From: Lachnospiraceae bacterium UBA3732
Lineage (GTDB): Bacteria; Bacillota; Clostridia; Lachnospirales; Lachnospiraceae
Assembly (NCBI GenBank): GCA_002372545.1
Contig: DFHD01000093.1
Coordinates: forward strand, 1-38,113
Direction of reading: 5' to 3'
Length of the DNA: 38,113 nucleotides
Made by a program: the position numbers and the translations under genes. Positions 15,496-23,888 of this stretch are shown one piece after another; within the stretch, counting starts at the first letter, position 1, and every line of letters begins with the position of its first letter. The notes beneath the pieces were generated by a model, which ran no database searches, was not told the DNA's origin, and saw nothing but the letters and a program-made list of their open reading frames with translations.

Positions 15496-16278
15496 GTGTC
15501 AATACTGTCAGTGGAACATATCAGCAAATCCTTTGATAAAACAGAGGTGCTGAAGGATATTTCCTTCACCATGGAGAAAAGCCAGGTACTGTCCATTATC
15601 GGCTCCTCGGGAAGCGGAAAGACAACGCTGCTCCGGTGCCTGAATTTTCTGGAAAGAGCGGACCAGGGCAGGATCCTGGTGGGAGACCGTGTGGTTTTCG
15701 ATGCGGAGGATCCGCAGTACATGAAGGATGCGGTGATCCGGAAGAACCGGATGCATTTTGGAATGGTATTCCAGTCCTTTAATCTCTTTCCCCAATATAC
15801 GGCGCTGGAAAATGTCATGCTTGCGCCCCGGCTTGCGGCGGCAAAGCAGGAGGGCTTTAAGGAGAAAAAGAAGGAAGTGCTGGAACAGCTCCGGCAGCAG
15901 GCAGAGGATATCCTTTGCCAGATGGGGCTGAAGGAGAGAATGGAGAATTATCCCCACCAGCTTTCCGGCGGACAATGTCAGCGGGTGGCCATTGCCAGAG
16001 CGCTGGCCATGCAGCCGGATATCCTGTGTTTTGATGAACCGACCTCTGCTCTGGATCCCGAACTGACGGGAGAGGTGCTCCGGGTGATCAAGGAGCTTGC
16101 AGAGAAAAAGATGACCATGGTGATCGTTACCCATGAAATGAGCTTTGCCCGGGATGTGTCGGACAAGGTGATCTTTATGAATGACGGCGTTTGTCTGGAA
16201 CAGGGTACGCCGGAGGAGGTCTTCGACCATCCGAAGGAGGAGAGGACCCGTCAGTTCCTGGGCAAGCTGAAGGCCTGA
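15496..16278 (+). CDS. Amino-acid ABC transporter ATP-binding protein (GlnQ type)
   Basis: This 260-residue ATPase drives the importer. It has Walker A GSSGSGKT (36-43), Q-loop MVFQSFNLFPQ, signature LSGGQCQRVAIARAL, Walker B ILCFDEPTSALDPE and H-loop VIVTHEM, all intact. A short charged insertion (KQEGFKEKKKEVLEQLRQQ) lies between the Q-loop and the signature and is longer than in typical GlnQ. The GTG at 15496 is chosen because AGGAGGT sits 5 bases upstream and SILSVEHISKSF is the family N-terminus. The permease stop is 10 bases upstream, so translation is probably coupled. A terminator follows. Confidence 0.93.
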   Translation: MSILSVEHISKSFDKTEVLKDISFTMEKSQVLSIIGSSGSGKTTLLRCLNFLERADQGRILVGDRVVFDAEDPQYMKDAVIRKNRMHFGMVFQSFNLFPQYTALENVMLAPRLAAAKQEGFKEKKKEVLEQLRQQAEDILCQMGLKERMENYPHQLSGGQCQRVAIARALAMQPDILCFDEPTSALDPELTGEVLRVIKELAEKKMTMVIVTHEMSFARDVSDKVIFMNDGVCLEQGTPEEVFDHPKEERTRQFLGKLKA

Positions 16279-16321
16279 TATACGGCAAAAAACGAAAATA
16301 TAACTATATTGATCAGATGAA

Positions 16322-16351
16322 AAGGCATCACACTGCGTGATGTCTTTTTTT
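16322..16351 (+). terminator. Terminator of the amino-acid importer operon
   Basis: A 10-pair stem with one G-T wobble (16322-16331 with 16337-16346) has a 5-base loop and is followed by T-rich sequence to 16351. Confidence 0.85.
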
Positions 16352-16409
16352 GTGCATAAAATACGAAAAACGAACAAAATTTCTGTCTACTATGTATGAG
16401 TCCGTTTTC

Positions 16410-16438
16410 TTGCAAATGTGGGGCATATGGAGTAATAT
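16410..16438 (+). promoter_or_regulatory. Promoter of the division/cell-wall cluster
   Basis: TTGCAA (16410-16415), a 17-base spacer, and TAATAT (16433-16438). It lies about 100 bases before mraZ and directly before the GTGGT repeats. Confidence 0.65.
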
Positions 16439-16444
16439 ATAGAT

Positions 16445-16493
16445 GTGGTGGTGAAAATTACCAAATTTTCCCATGAAAGTGGTGAAAAGTGGT
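16445..16493 (+). promoter_or_regulatory. Candidate MraZ operator repeats
   Basis: GTGGT occurs at 16445, 16448, 16479 and 16489. The last pair reads AAAGTGGTGAAAAGTGGT with a 10-base period, one helical turn. MraZ binds short G-rich direct repeats upstream of its own gene in other bacteria, so this is a likely autoregulatory site. Binding here is inference. Confidence 0.5.
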
Positions 16494-16535
16494 ATAAAAC
16501 AAGGCCGAAATCATGAGAAAGGAGGAAAATACAGG

Positions 16536-16982
16536 ATGTCTGCCAGACTGCAGGGAACTGCGAGACACAGCATGGACGCCAAGGGAAGAATGAGTATTCC
16601 CGCTAAGATGCGTGACGGTATCGGAAGCCAGTTTGTTGTAACACGCGGTCTGGAAAAATGTCTGTATGTTTATTCCTCCGAGGCATGGGATGAATTTACG
16701 GCCAAGCTGGATGCGCTTGGCGACAGCAAGGCCAATGTCAGAAGTGTAAAGCGATTCTTTCTGGCCAGCGCAGAGGACTGCGAACTGGATGCCCAGGGAA
16801 GAACGCTGATCCCGCCGGAGCTGAGAAAGATGGCCGGACTGGAGAAGGAAGTGGTGATCGTCGGAAACGGCAATCGTCTGGAAATCTGGAACCAGGAGGA
16901 GTGGGACAAGCTGAACAGCTCCGAAGAAATGAGCAGAGAGCATATTCAGAGCATTCTGGATAATTCTGATCTGGACTTTTGA
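16536..16982 (+). CDS. mraZ: Transcriptional regulator MraZ
   Basis: This 148-residue protein has two SpoVT/AbrB-like repeats. The first is GTARHSMDAKGRMSIPAKMRD (residues 7-27), and the second includes CELDAQGRTLIPPELRKMAGL. MraZ forms ring oligomers, binds direct repeats ahead of its own gene and regulates the division cluster. The ATG at 16536 is supported by AAAGGAGG about 10 bases upstream and by the typical N-terminus MSARLQGTARHSMD. GTGGT repeats upstream are candidate operators. It is first in the run mraZ-rsmH-ftsL-pbp-murD-ftsW-ftsQ-ftsZ. Confidence 0.97.
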   Translation: MSARLQGTARHSMDAKGRMSIPAKMRDGIGSQFVVTRGLEKCLYVYSSEAWDEFTAKLDALGDSKANVRSVKRFFLASAEDCELDAQGRTLIPPELRKMAGLEKEVVIVGNGNRLEIWNQEEWDKLNSSEEMSREHIQSILDNSDLDF

Positions 16983-16984
16983 TC

Positions 16985-17932
16985 ATGGAAGAAAAAAAAC
17001 AGGAATTTAAGCATATCTCCATCATGTTTGATGAGGTGATGAATGGCCTGCGGATCCGGCCGGATGGAATATACTGTGACGGAACTCTGGGCGGCGGAGG
17101 TCATTCCTCGGGAATCGCCGCTTCTCTTGGACCGGAGGGAAGGCTGATCGGCATCGATCAGGATGCAGAGGCCATTGAAGCGGCAGAAAAAAGGCTGGCC
17201 GGGTTTTCCGGCGTGACCATTGTCCGGGATAACTACCGGAATATGAAGGCTGTACTGGCGTCTCTGGGGATAGAGCATGTGGATGGCATCCTTTTGGATC
17301 TTGGCGTATCCTCCTGGCAGCTGGACAGTGCGGAAAGGGGATTTTCCTACCGGAACGAAGCACCGCTGGACATGAGGATGAACCGGGAAAGCAGCCTGAC
17401 CGCCAGACAGGTAGTGAATGAGTATGACGAGGCAGAACTGGTCAGGATACTCAGGATGTACGGAGAGGAGCCCTTCGCCGGACGCATCGCCTCCCGGATA
17501 GTAAGGGAAAGAGAGCTTAGTCCCATTGAGACTACAACAAGGCTCAGCGATATCATAAAGGCTGCCATACCGGCGGCCAGAAGAAGAGAAGGCGGGCACC
17601 CCGCCAAAAGGACCTTTCAGGCAATCAGGATCGAGGTGAATGGAGAGCTGGATGTGCTTTCCGAAACACTGGACGATATGATCGGCCTCCTCTCGCCGGG
17701 AGGACGGCTCTGTATCATCACCTTTCATTCTTTGGAGGACCGTATTGTGAAGCAGGCGTTCAAAAATGCCGAGAACCCCTGTATATGCCCGCCGAACTTC
17801 CCGGTGTGTACCTGTGGAAGAAAACCGCTGGGGAAAATGGTAACAAGAAAGCCAATCGAGCCTTCGGCAGAGGAGATGGAGAATAATCCCAGATCCAAAA
17901 GTGCCAAGCTCAGAATATTTGAAAAAATGTGA
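16985..17932 (+). CDS. rsmH: 16S rRNA (cytosine-1402-N4)-methyltransferase
   Basis: RsmH (MraW) N4-methylates C1402 of 16S rRNA, in the ribosomal P site. The 315-residue protein has KHISIMFDEVM near the start, the SAM-binding loop DGTLGGGGHS (32-41), LLDLGVSSWQLD, and the C-terminal signature RLCIITFHSLEDRIVKQAF. It also has a Cys cluster CICPPNFPVCTCG, typical of Gram-positive homologues. The ATG at 16985 lies only 2 bases after the mraZ stop and lacks a strong ribosome binding site, suggesting translational coupling. A TTG six bases upstream is an alternative start that would overlap mraZ. Confidence 0.97.
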   Translation: MEEKKQEFKHISIMFDEVMNGLRIRPDGIYCDGTLGGGGHSSGIAASLGPEGRLIGIDQDAEAIEAAEKRLAGFSGVTIVRDNYRNMKAVLASLGIEHVDGILLDLGVSSWQLDSAERGFSYRNEAPLDMRMNRESSLTARQVVNEYDEAELVRILRMYGEEPFAGRIASRIVRERELSPIETTTRLSDIIKAAIPAARRREGGHPAKRTFQAIRIEVNGELDVLSETLDDMIGLLSPGGRLCIITFHSLEDRIVKQAFKNAENPCICPPNFPVCTCGRKPLGKMVTRKPIEPSAEEMENNPRSKSAKLRIFEKM

Positions 17933-17943
17933 GGGAATAAGAA

Positions 17944-18441
17944 GTGGCGAGAAGCAGAAGAGAAATGTATTATGTAGATGGAAGCACGGTCCGGAAGCGC
18001 ACATGGAGTGAGGCTTATCCGGAGGAGAGACCTTACGCTCCCGAACGGCCCCGGCGTCAGCCTGTAAGGCGGTCCGTGACCTATCGGAGGGCGGCTGTTA
18101 AGGCGGAGAAATCCCTGGCCTTTGATCTCCGGTATACCCTGCTTCTGACTGCCATGTTCGCCATTATGATCGCATCCTGCATCGTGATGCTCTTTGTTCA
18201 GGGAGAGGTAAACAACCGTGAACGCAGGATCACATCCCTGCAGCAGCAGATCCAGACCATCAATGCGGACAATGCAGCATTTGAAAATAATCTGAATGGA
18301 ATGTATTCGCTTGAAGATATTTATAAGATTGCAGTCGGAGAGCTTGGTATGGTATACTCGCAGAATGGTCAGGTGATCTACTACGATGGCCAGATGGACG
18401 ATTATGTGAAGCAGTACAGTGATATCCCGGGGGAAAAATGA
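17944..18441 (+). CDS. FtsL-like cell division protein
   Basis: This 165-residue protein has FtsL topology and position. A basic, Arg/Pro-rich cytoplasmic N-terminus (about 1-60) is followed by one membrane helix (about 63-85, YTLLLTAMFAIMIASCIVML). A short extracytoplasmic coiled coil comes next (RRITSLQQQIQTINADNAAF), then a small tail. FtsL joins FtsB/DivIC and FtsQ/DivIB to activate the FtsW-PBP synthase at the septum. The sequence is poorly conserved, as usual for FtsL, so the call rests on size, topology and its place between rsmH and the class B PBP. It starts at GTG 17944 with GTGAGGG upstream. The cytoplasmic tail is longer than in Bacillus FtsL. Confidence 0.82.
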   Translation: MARSRREMYYVDGSTVRKRTWSEAYPEERPYAPERPRRQPVRRSVTYRRAAVKAEKSLAFDLRYTLLLTAMFAIMIASCIVMLFVQGEVNNRERRITSLQQQIQTINADNAAFENNLNGMYSLEDIYKIAVGELGMVYSQNGQVIYYDGQMDDYVKQYSDIPGEK

Positions 18442-18475
18442 TCCGCCGGGATAACCCTGTGGAGGGGTGATCGGT

Positions 18476-20539
18476 TTGAAAAAAAAGAAGAGAAAAGTAT
18501 TCATAAAGAGGATGCGGCAGCATCTTCTTTTCTTGCTTATTGCTTTTACGGTGATGATGGCCGCTCTGGTGGGGGTTGTGGTGAAGATCAATCTCCGGGA
18601 CGGACAGAGGTATTCGGAAAAGGTACTGAGCCAGAAGTACTACGAAAATAAGACTGTGCCCTATAAGCGGGGAGATATCCTGGATTGCAACGGATCCATT
18701 CTGGCCACCAGCGTAAAGGTGTACAATCTGGTCATTTCCCCCATGGATATTCTGGAGACGGAGGGGGCGCTGGAACCGACAGAGGCTGCGCTTGGCAAGT
18801 ACTTCGGCGTAACAAAGGAAGAAATGAATAAATTTCTGGAGGATCCCGAATCCCAGTATGAGATCGTCAGGAAGCAGGTAACCTACGACCAGATGAAGGA
18901 ATTTACGGATTTTGAAAAGACGAAAGCCGGCTGGGACGTGGTCGGCGTGACCTTCGAGGATCAGTTCATCCGGGTATATCCGAATAATGAGCTGGCCTGC
19001 CATGTGCTGGGCTTCGTGGTAGGCGGAAATGTGGGGATCGGCGGCCTGGAGGGCAGCTACGACACAGAGCTGAACGGAACCGACGGCCGGATCTACAGCT
19101 ATCTGGGCGAGGACTTCACCATGGAACGTGAAGTTGAGCCGTCCCGGGATGGTTACAGCCTGGTGACCACCATTGATACGGAGATCCAGAGGATCGTTCA
19201 GGATAAATCCGAAAAGTACATGAAGGAGGTAGGCGCAAAGAATATATCCGTTCTGGTCATGAATCCCAAGAACAGTGCGGTCATGGCGCTTTACAACTGC
19301 CACCAGTATGATCCCAACGATGCCTATAAGCTGGATCCGGTGAAGTACCAGTATGATGAGAAGAACTTTGAACAGGATCTTCCCGCTCTTTCCGATGAAG
19401 AATTTCAGGCAATGAAAAAGAACATGAGCGACGAGGAGAAGCTGACAGCCCTTAATACACTTTGGAGGAATTATGTGATCAGCGATAACTTCGAGCCCGG
19501 TTCCACCTACAAGCCCTTTACCATTTCCGGCGCGCTGGAGGAGGGGATCGTAAAGCCGGAGGATCAGTTCTTCTGCGACGGCCACCAGATCGTGGCGGAC
19601 TGGGATATTCACTGCCATCTGTGGACAGGACACGGAATGCTGACGGTTTCCGAGGCGCTCGAGCAGTCCTGCAACGACTGCCTGATGCAGATTGCGGCAA
19701 TGGAAGGCCCCACGATATTCGACAAGTATCAGGTGCAGTTCGGATTTGGAAAGAAAACGAATATCGACCTCCCCGGTGAGCCCTCCGAGGATTCCATGTA
19801 TTATATGCTGTATCATCAGGATACGCTGAACGTTACGGAGCTGGCGACCTCCTCCTTCGGACAGGGCGTGACAGTAACCATGATGCAGCTGGGAACAGCC
19901 TTCTGCTCTCTGATCAACGGCGGCTATTATTATCAGCCCCATGTGGTTAAACAGATCCTGGATGCAGACGGAAACGTAATCGAAAACTTTGATAAGACAC
20001 TTGTCCGCAGAACCGTTTCCACAGAAACAGCGGACCAGGTCAGAAATATGCTTCTCAACGTGGTTGAAGAGGGTACGGGAAGCAAGGCTATCGTGGAAGG
20101 CTATTCCATCGGCGGAAAGACCGGTACGGCAGAAAAGCTTCCCCGTAACAACGGCAAGTATGTGCTTTCCTTTATCGGGTTTGCTCCGGCCGACGATCCG
20201 CAGGTTATGGTGTACTGCGTGGTGGATGAGCCGAGAGTGGATAATCCGGCCTTCAGCTCCGCGGGAACCGTACTGTTCAATATGATCGCGGAGGATCTTC
20301 TGCCTTATATGAACATCCACCGGACAGAAACGCCGGAACATAGCGAGGAAGGTATAGACGAAATCGCAAGTCCCGTATATAATGGAGACGCACCGGAAAA
20401 TGATGTGGCCGGTGAGAACGCAGATGAAGAAGTGCCGGAGGAAACCCCGGAGGGTGAGCTGGAGGAGCTTCCCGCGGATGAATATGAGGATGAGGCTTAC
20501 GAAGAGACTTACGAGGAGGAATCCTGGGAAGACGAGTAG
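18476..20539 (+). CDS. Class B penicillin-binding protein (FtsI/SpoVD type) with acidic C-terminal tail
   Basis: This 687-residue septal transpeptidase crosslinks peptidoglycan during division. It has an N-terminal membrane helix (about 16-40), a dimerisation domain (KRGDILDCNGSILATS), and a transpeptidase domain with SxxK STYK (Ser343), SxN SCN (398-400) and KTGT (548-551). No PASTA domains are present. The protein instead ends in a roughly 50-residue Glu/Asp/Tyr-rich tail. The stretch between about 280 and 325 looks like a charged insertion near the active site. TTG at 18476 is preferred over GTG 18467 because GGAGGGG (18461-18467) would overlap the latter and is spaced 8 bases from the TTG. 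Whether it is the vegetative FtsI or a sporulation paralogue such as SpoVD is not resolvable here. Confidence 0.93.
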   Translation: MKKKKRKVFIKRMRQHLLFLLIAFTVMMAALVGVVVKINLRDGQRYSEKVLSQKYYENKTVPYKRGDILDCNGSILATSVKVYNLVISPMDILETEGALEPTEAALGKYFGVTKEEMNKFLEDPESQYEIVRKQVTYDQMKEFTDFEKTKAGWDVVGVTFEDQFIRVYPNNELACHVLGFVVGGNVGIGGLEGSYDTELNGTDGRIYSYLGEDFTMEREVEPSRDGYSLVTTIDTEIQRIVQDKSEKYMKEVGAKNISVLVMNPKNSAVMALYNCHQYDPNDAYKLDPVKYQYDEKNFEQDLPALSDEEFQAMKKNMSDEEKLTALNTLWRNYVISDNFEPGSTYKPFTISGALEEGIVKPEDQFFCDGHQIVADWDIHCHLWTGHGMLTVSEALEQSCNDCLMQIAAMEGPTIFDKYQVQFGFGKKTNIDLPGEPSEDSMYYMLYHQDTLNVTELATSSFGQGVTVTMMQLGTAFCSLINGGYYYQPHVVKQILDADGNVIENFDKTLVRRTVSTETADQVRNMLLNVVEEGTGSKAIVEGYSIGGKTGTAEKLPRNNGKYVLSFIGFAPADDPQVMVYCVVDEPRVDNPAFSSAGTVLFNMIAEDLLPYMNIHRTETPEHSEEGIDEIASPVYNGDAPENDVAGENADEEVPEETPEGELEELPADEYEDEAYEETYEEESWEDE

Positions 20540-20586
20540 CCCGCAGGCTCCGGTCCGGACGGCATAAGGGACGTGAGGAAAGAAAA

Positions 20587-21975
20587 ATGAAAACATTTGA
20601 AACGCTGCAGGACAAATACGTTATGGTGGCAGGGGCCGGAAGAAGCGGGATCGCTTCCGCCGGACTTCTGATCCGGAACGGGGCGAAGGTCATGATCTAT
20701 GACCAGAATGAGGGCCTCGACCGGGAGAAGCTGCTGTCCGGTTTTTCCGTACCGGAGAAGGTGAAGGTGGTCACCGGAGAGCTCGGGAAGGAGGATCTCG
20801 AGGGAATCGATCTGATGGTCATCAGCCCGGGCATCAGCCCGAAGCAGCCCTTCGTTGAACTGGTAAGGAACGAGAATATCCCAATCTGGGGCGAGATCGA
20901 GCTGGCCAGCTATTACAATAAGGGCAGGATCGCCGCTATTACGGGAACCAACGGAAAGACCACCACAACAACGCTGACAGGGGAGATCTTCCGCCGCGTT
21001 GCACCGGAGAGTCTGATCGTGGGAAATATCGGACTTCCCTTCACGCAGTTCGCAGATGCAACGAATGAAAAGACGCTGATCGCAGCAGAGATCAGCTCCT
21101 ATCAGCTGGAAACGGTATATACCTTCCATCCGGAGGTTGCCGTGATTACCAATCTGACGCCGGATCATCTGAACCGGCATGGCAGCTTCGAAAACTACGC
21201 AGCGATCAAGTTTGAGATCACGAAGAATATGACAAAGGATGATGTGGTGATCCTGAATTATGACGATCCGGAGGTAAGGAGCCGCCGCAATCTCGTAAAG
21301 AATGCCCGGGTTGTCTGGTTCAGCCATGAAACAGAACCGGAGGAGGGCGCTTTTGTCCGGGACGGCAGGATCATCATCCGTGATAAGGGGAAGGAGCAGG
21401 AGGTCCTGATGGTGAAGTCCATCCGGATCCTGGGAGAGCATAATCTGGAGAATGTGCTTTCTGCCGTTCTTCTGGCTTACTACATGGGCATCCCGAAGGA
21501 AATCATCCGAGATACGGTAATGGATTTCCAGGGCGTTGCCCACCGCATCGAATATGTGCGGAACGTAAACGGCGTAGAATACTATAATGATTCCAAGGGT
21601 ACTAATCCGGACGCGGCCATCAAGGCGCTGAAGGCCATGAAATCCACAACGCTTCTGATCGGCGGCGGAGATGATAAGGGGAACACCTTCGATGAGTGGG
21701 TGGAATGCTTCCCGGGCAAGGTAAGATACCTTGTGCTGATCGGCAAGACCGATCCCATCATCACGAGATGCTGCAAGGACCACGGCTTCCATGAGATCGT
21801 TCATGTGGAGACGCTGAAGGATGCGGTGATCTTCTGTTACCGGAATGCCATGCCAGGGGATGCGGTGCTTCTTTCCCCTGCATGTGCAAGCTGGGATATG
21901 TTTAAGGATTTTGAGGAACGGGGCGACCTGTTCAAACAGTACGTAAACGAGCTTGAGGAGAAAGAGTTTGAATAA
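20587..21975 (+). CDS. murD: UDP-N-acetylmuramoyl-L-alanine--D-glutamate ligase
   Basis: MurD adds D-glutamate to UDP-MurNAc-L-Ala using ATP in the cytoplasm. The 462-residue product is family length, with an N-terminal Rossmann UDP-binding domain (VMVAGAGRSGIASAGLL), the ATP loop GTNGKTT (120-126), LTPDHLNRHGSFENYAAIK, and the C-terminal ligase domain (DFQGVAHRIEYV, NDSKGTNPDAAIKAL, LLSPACASWDMF). It starts at an ATG 47 bases after the PBP stop with AGGAAAG upstream. In many relatives mraY, and often murE and murF, precede it; all are absent here. Its end overlaps the start of ftsW. Confidence 0.97.
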   Translation: MKTFETLQDKYVMVAGAGRSGIASAGLLIRNGAKVMIYDQNEGLDREKLLSGFSVPEKVKVVTGELGKEDLEGIDLMVISPGISPKQPFVELVRNENIPIWGEIELASYYNKGRIAAITGTNGKTTTTTLTGEIFRRVAPESLIVGNIGLPFTQFADATNEKTLIAAEISSYQLETVYTFHPEVAVITNLTPDHLNRHGSFENYAAIKFEITKNMTKDDVVILNYDDPEVRSRRNLVKNARVVWFSHETEPEEGAFVRDGRIIIRDKGKEQEVLMVKSIRILGEHNLENVLSAVLLAYYMGIPKEIIRDTVMDFQGVAHRIEYVRNVNGVEYYNDSKGTNPDAAIKALKAMKSTTLLIGGGDDKGNTFDEWVECFPGKVRYLVLIGKTDPIITRCCKDHGFHEIVHVETLKDAVIFCYRNAMPGDAVLLSPACASWDMFKDFEERGDLFKQYVNELEEKEFE

Positions 21976-23080
21976 TAAGAGCCGGTTCCTCCGGGGAACA
22001 TACTTTGATTATACAACCCTCTTTCTGACACTGTTTCTGACGGGGTTCGGTCTGGTCATGCTGTACAGTGCCAGCTCCTTTGTTGCGCATCGGGATTATA
22101 ATGATAACGCTTTTTATTTCAGAAAACAGCTCATCATCGCACTCGGCGGAATATTTGTCATGCTGGGAATCTCCTTTTACCGGTACCAGCGCCTGAAAAA
22201 ATTTTCCATCCTCCTCATGCTGGGTGTATCGGTGCTGCTGTTTCTGGTTCTTTTCATTGGCGTGGACAACAACGGTTCACGCCGATGGATGAACCTGGGG
22301 CCGATTTCGTTCCAGCCATCCGAGGTTGCCAAGCTGGTTCTGATCATTTACATGGCTCATATCTGCACCACGAAATCCGGTCTGCTGCATACCCTGTACG
22401 GGACGATCAAGCTGGCGGCACCGGTGATCGGCGTGGTTATCATGGTTGCGGTTTCCAATCTGAGTACAGCCATAATCTGCGCCATGATCGTAGTGGGGAT
22501 CTGGTTTATCGCCACGCCGAAGCCAATCTATATCGTACCGGTGCTGATCCTCGGCATCGCCGGCGTTCTCTTTTTCGTCAATAACCAGTCCTACCGAGGA
22601 GACCGCATCACCGCATGGAAGGATCCGGAAAGCTCTTACCAGACCATGCAGGCTCTGTATGCCATCGGCAGCGGAGGCATGTTCGGAAGGGGGCTGGGAC
22701 AGAGCATCCAGAAAAAGGGATTCATTCCCGAGTCCTATAACGATATGATCTTTTCGGTAATCTGCGAGGAGCTGGGAATCGTTGGCGCTGCAGGCATTCT
22801 GCTGATCTTTGTTTTTCTTCTCTGGCGGCTCAGGCTGATCGCCGAGGGAGCGCCGGACAGATTCGGCAGTCTCATGGTCTGCGGTGTGATCGTTCACCTG
22901 GCAGTGCAGGTCATTGTTAATGTGAGCGTTGTCACGAACGTGATCCCGAATACGGGCGTTACCTTGCCGTTCATCAGTTACGGCGGCACGTCGATCCTTT
23001 TGCTTTTTGCGGAAATGGGACTTGTGCTGTCCGTTTCACGGCAGATCGTGCCCAGGGGGAGAGAAGAGGTGGTTACATGA
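21968..23080 (+). CDS. ftsW: SEDS peptidoglycan polymerase FtsW
   Basis: This 370-residue polytopic membrane protein of the SEDS family polymerises lipid II at the septum together with its cognate class B PBP. Landmarks are GFGLVMLYSASS in the first helix, GSRRWMNLGPISFQPSEVAKL, AIGSGGMFGRGLGQS and TGVTLPFISYGGTSILLLF near the C-terminus. TTG at 21968 is chosen: GAGGAG lies 7 bases upstream and the start overlaps the murD stop by 8 bases, a coupling arrangement. A TTG at 21953 would precede the ribosome binding site. The order PBP-murD-ftsW supports FtsW rather than RodA. Confidence 0.95.
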   Translation: MNNKSRFLRGTYFDYTTLFLTLFLTGFGLVMLYSASSFVAHRDYNDNAFYFRKQLIIALGGIFVMLGISFYRYQRLKKFSILLMLGVSVLLFLVLFIGVDNNGSRRWMNLGPISFQPSEVAKLVLIIYMAHICTTKSGLLHTLYGTIKLAAPVIGVVIMVAVSNLSTAIICAMIVVGIWFIATPKPIYIVPVLILGIAGVLFFVNNQSYRGDRITAWKDPESSYQTMQALYAIGSGGMFGRGLGQSIQKKGFIPESYNDMIFSVICEELGIVGAAGILLIFVFLLWRLRLIAEGAPDRFGSLMVCGVIVHLAVQVIVNVSVVTNVIPNTGVTLPFISYGGTSILLLFAEMGLVLSVSRQIVPRGREEVVT

Positions 23081-23775
23081 AAAAATATGTGATCGCTGTT
23101 ATCGTTCTGGCGCTGATCTTCGGCGTGATGTATGTCAGGACCTTCGATGTGGAGGAAATAGAGGTAAGGGGATGCGTCCTTTCCTCCGAGGATGAAGTCC
23201 GGCAGGCGGTCGAGGATTTTATCCCCGCCGGAAATACACTTTTTCTTTCGGTAAAGAAGAAGTTTTCCAAGGTAAAAAGCGTTGCCTTTGTTGCCAAGCT
23301 GGATATTTCCATTGACTGGAAGAACCGGGTAGTGGTGGATGTGTACGAAAAATCCCTGGCCGGCTGCGTGGAATATATGGAACAGTTTATCTACTTCGAT
23401 AACGACGGAAGGGTTCTGGAAACCGGGAAGGAAAAGATAGAGGGTATCCCGATCATCAGCGGTCTGAACATTTCCAACTGGCAGATCGATGAAAAGCTTC
23501 CTGTGGATAATGCCAGAAAATTCGATCTGATCCTGACCATAACCCAGCTGATCGAAAAGTATGAGCTGTCTATTGACGGCATCACATTTTCCGGGGAAGA
23601 GGATATTATCCTTCATGTAAAAGGCATTAATGTCGAGCTGGGGAATGGAGATAATCTTGCCGTGCAGATGATGAATCTGGGAAGTATCCTGGAGGGCCTC
23701 AAGGGGAAAAAGGGAACGCTTTATATGAAAGATTTCAACTCCCCGGAATCCATGGCCAGCTTCAAAAGCGAATAG
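23077..23775 (+). CDS. ftsQ: Cell division protein FtsQ/DivIB
   Basis: This 232-residue bitopic protein has a very short cytoplasmic N-terminus, one membrane helix (about 4-20), and an extracytoplasmic POTRA domain (FDVEEIEVRGCVLSSEDEV) followed by an FtsQ/DivIB beta domain. It joins FtsL and DivIC to recruit and activate the septal synthase. The start codon overlaps the ftsW stop by 4 bases (ATGA), so translation is coupled. Compared with Bacillus DivIB it lacks a long basic cytoplasmic tail. It ends the first part of the cluster; ftsZ has its own promoter 40 bases later. Confidence 0.9.
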   Translation: MKKYVIAVIVLALIFGVMYVRTFDVEEIEVRGCVLSSEDEVRQAVEDFIPAGNTLFLSVKKKFSKVKSVAFVAKLDISIDWKNRVVVDVYEKSLAGCVEYMEQFIYFDNDGRVLETGKEKIEGIPIISGLNISNWQIDEKLPVDNARKFDLILTITQLIEKYELSIDGITFSGEEDIILHVKGINVELGNGDNLAVQMMNLGSILEGLKGKKGTLYMKDFNSPESMASFKSE

Positions 23776-23813
23776 GAAAATAAAAAATAGTTAAACAAAA
23801 TGATGATTTTGTG

Positions 23814-23842
23814 TTGATTATTTTTTGAAAAACATATATTAT
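23814..23842 (+). promoter_or_regulatory. Promoter of ftsZ
   Basis: TTGATT (23814-23819), a 17-base spacer, and TATTAT (23837-23842), in strongly AT-rich DNA. A second TATAAT at 23862-23867 lacks a good -35. ftsZ can therefore be transcribed independently of the upstream cluster. Confidence 0.65.
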
Positions 23843-23888
23843 AAAGGGTAGTGTGTGAAAGTATAATTACTTTAAGGAGGGAAAAACC

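Noticed and set aside
16513..16535. Upstream ATG as mraZ start
   Set aside because: It lies before the ribosome binding site (AAAGGAGG, 16518-16525); ATG 16536 gives the family N-terminus.
18260..20596. Long minus-strand open frame (778 codons) opposite the PBP gene
   Set aside because: It mirrors a well-supported class B PBP with all catalytic motifs. The antisense translation has no recognisable domain and is a by-product of codon use.
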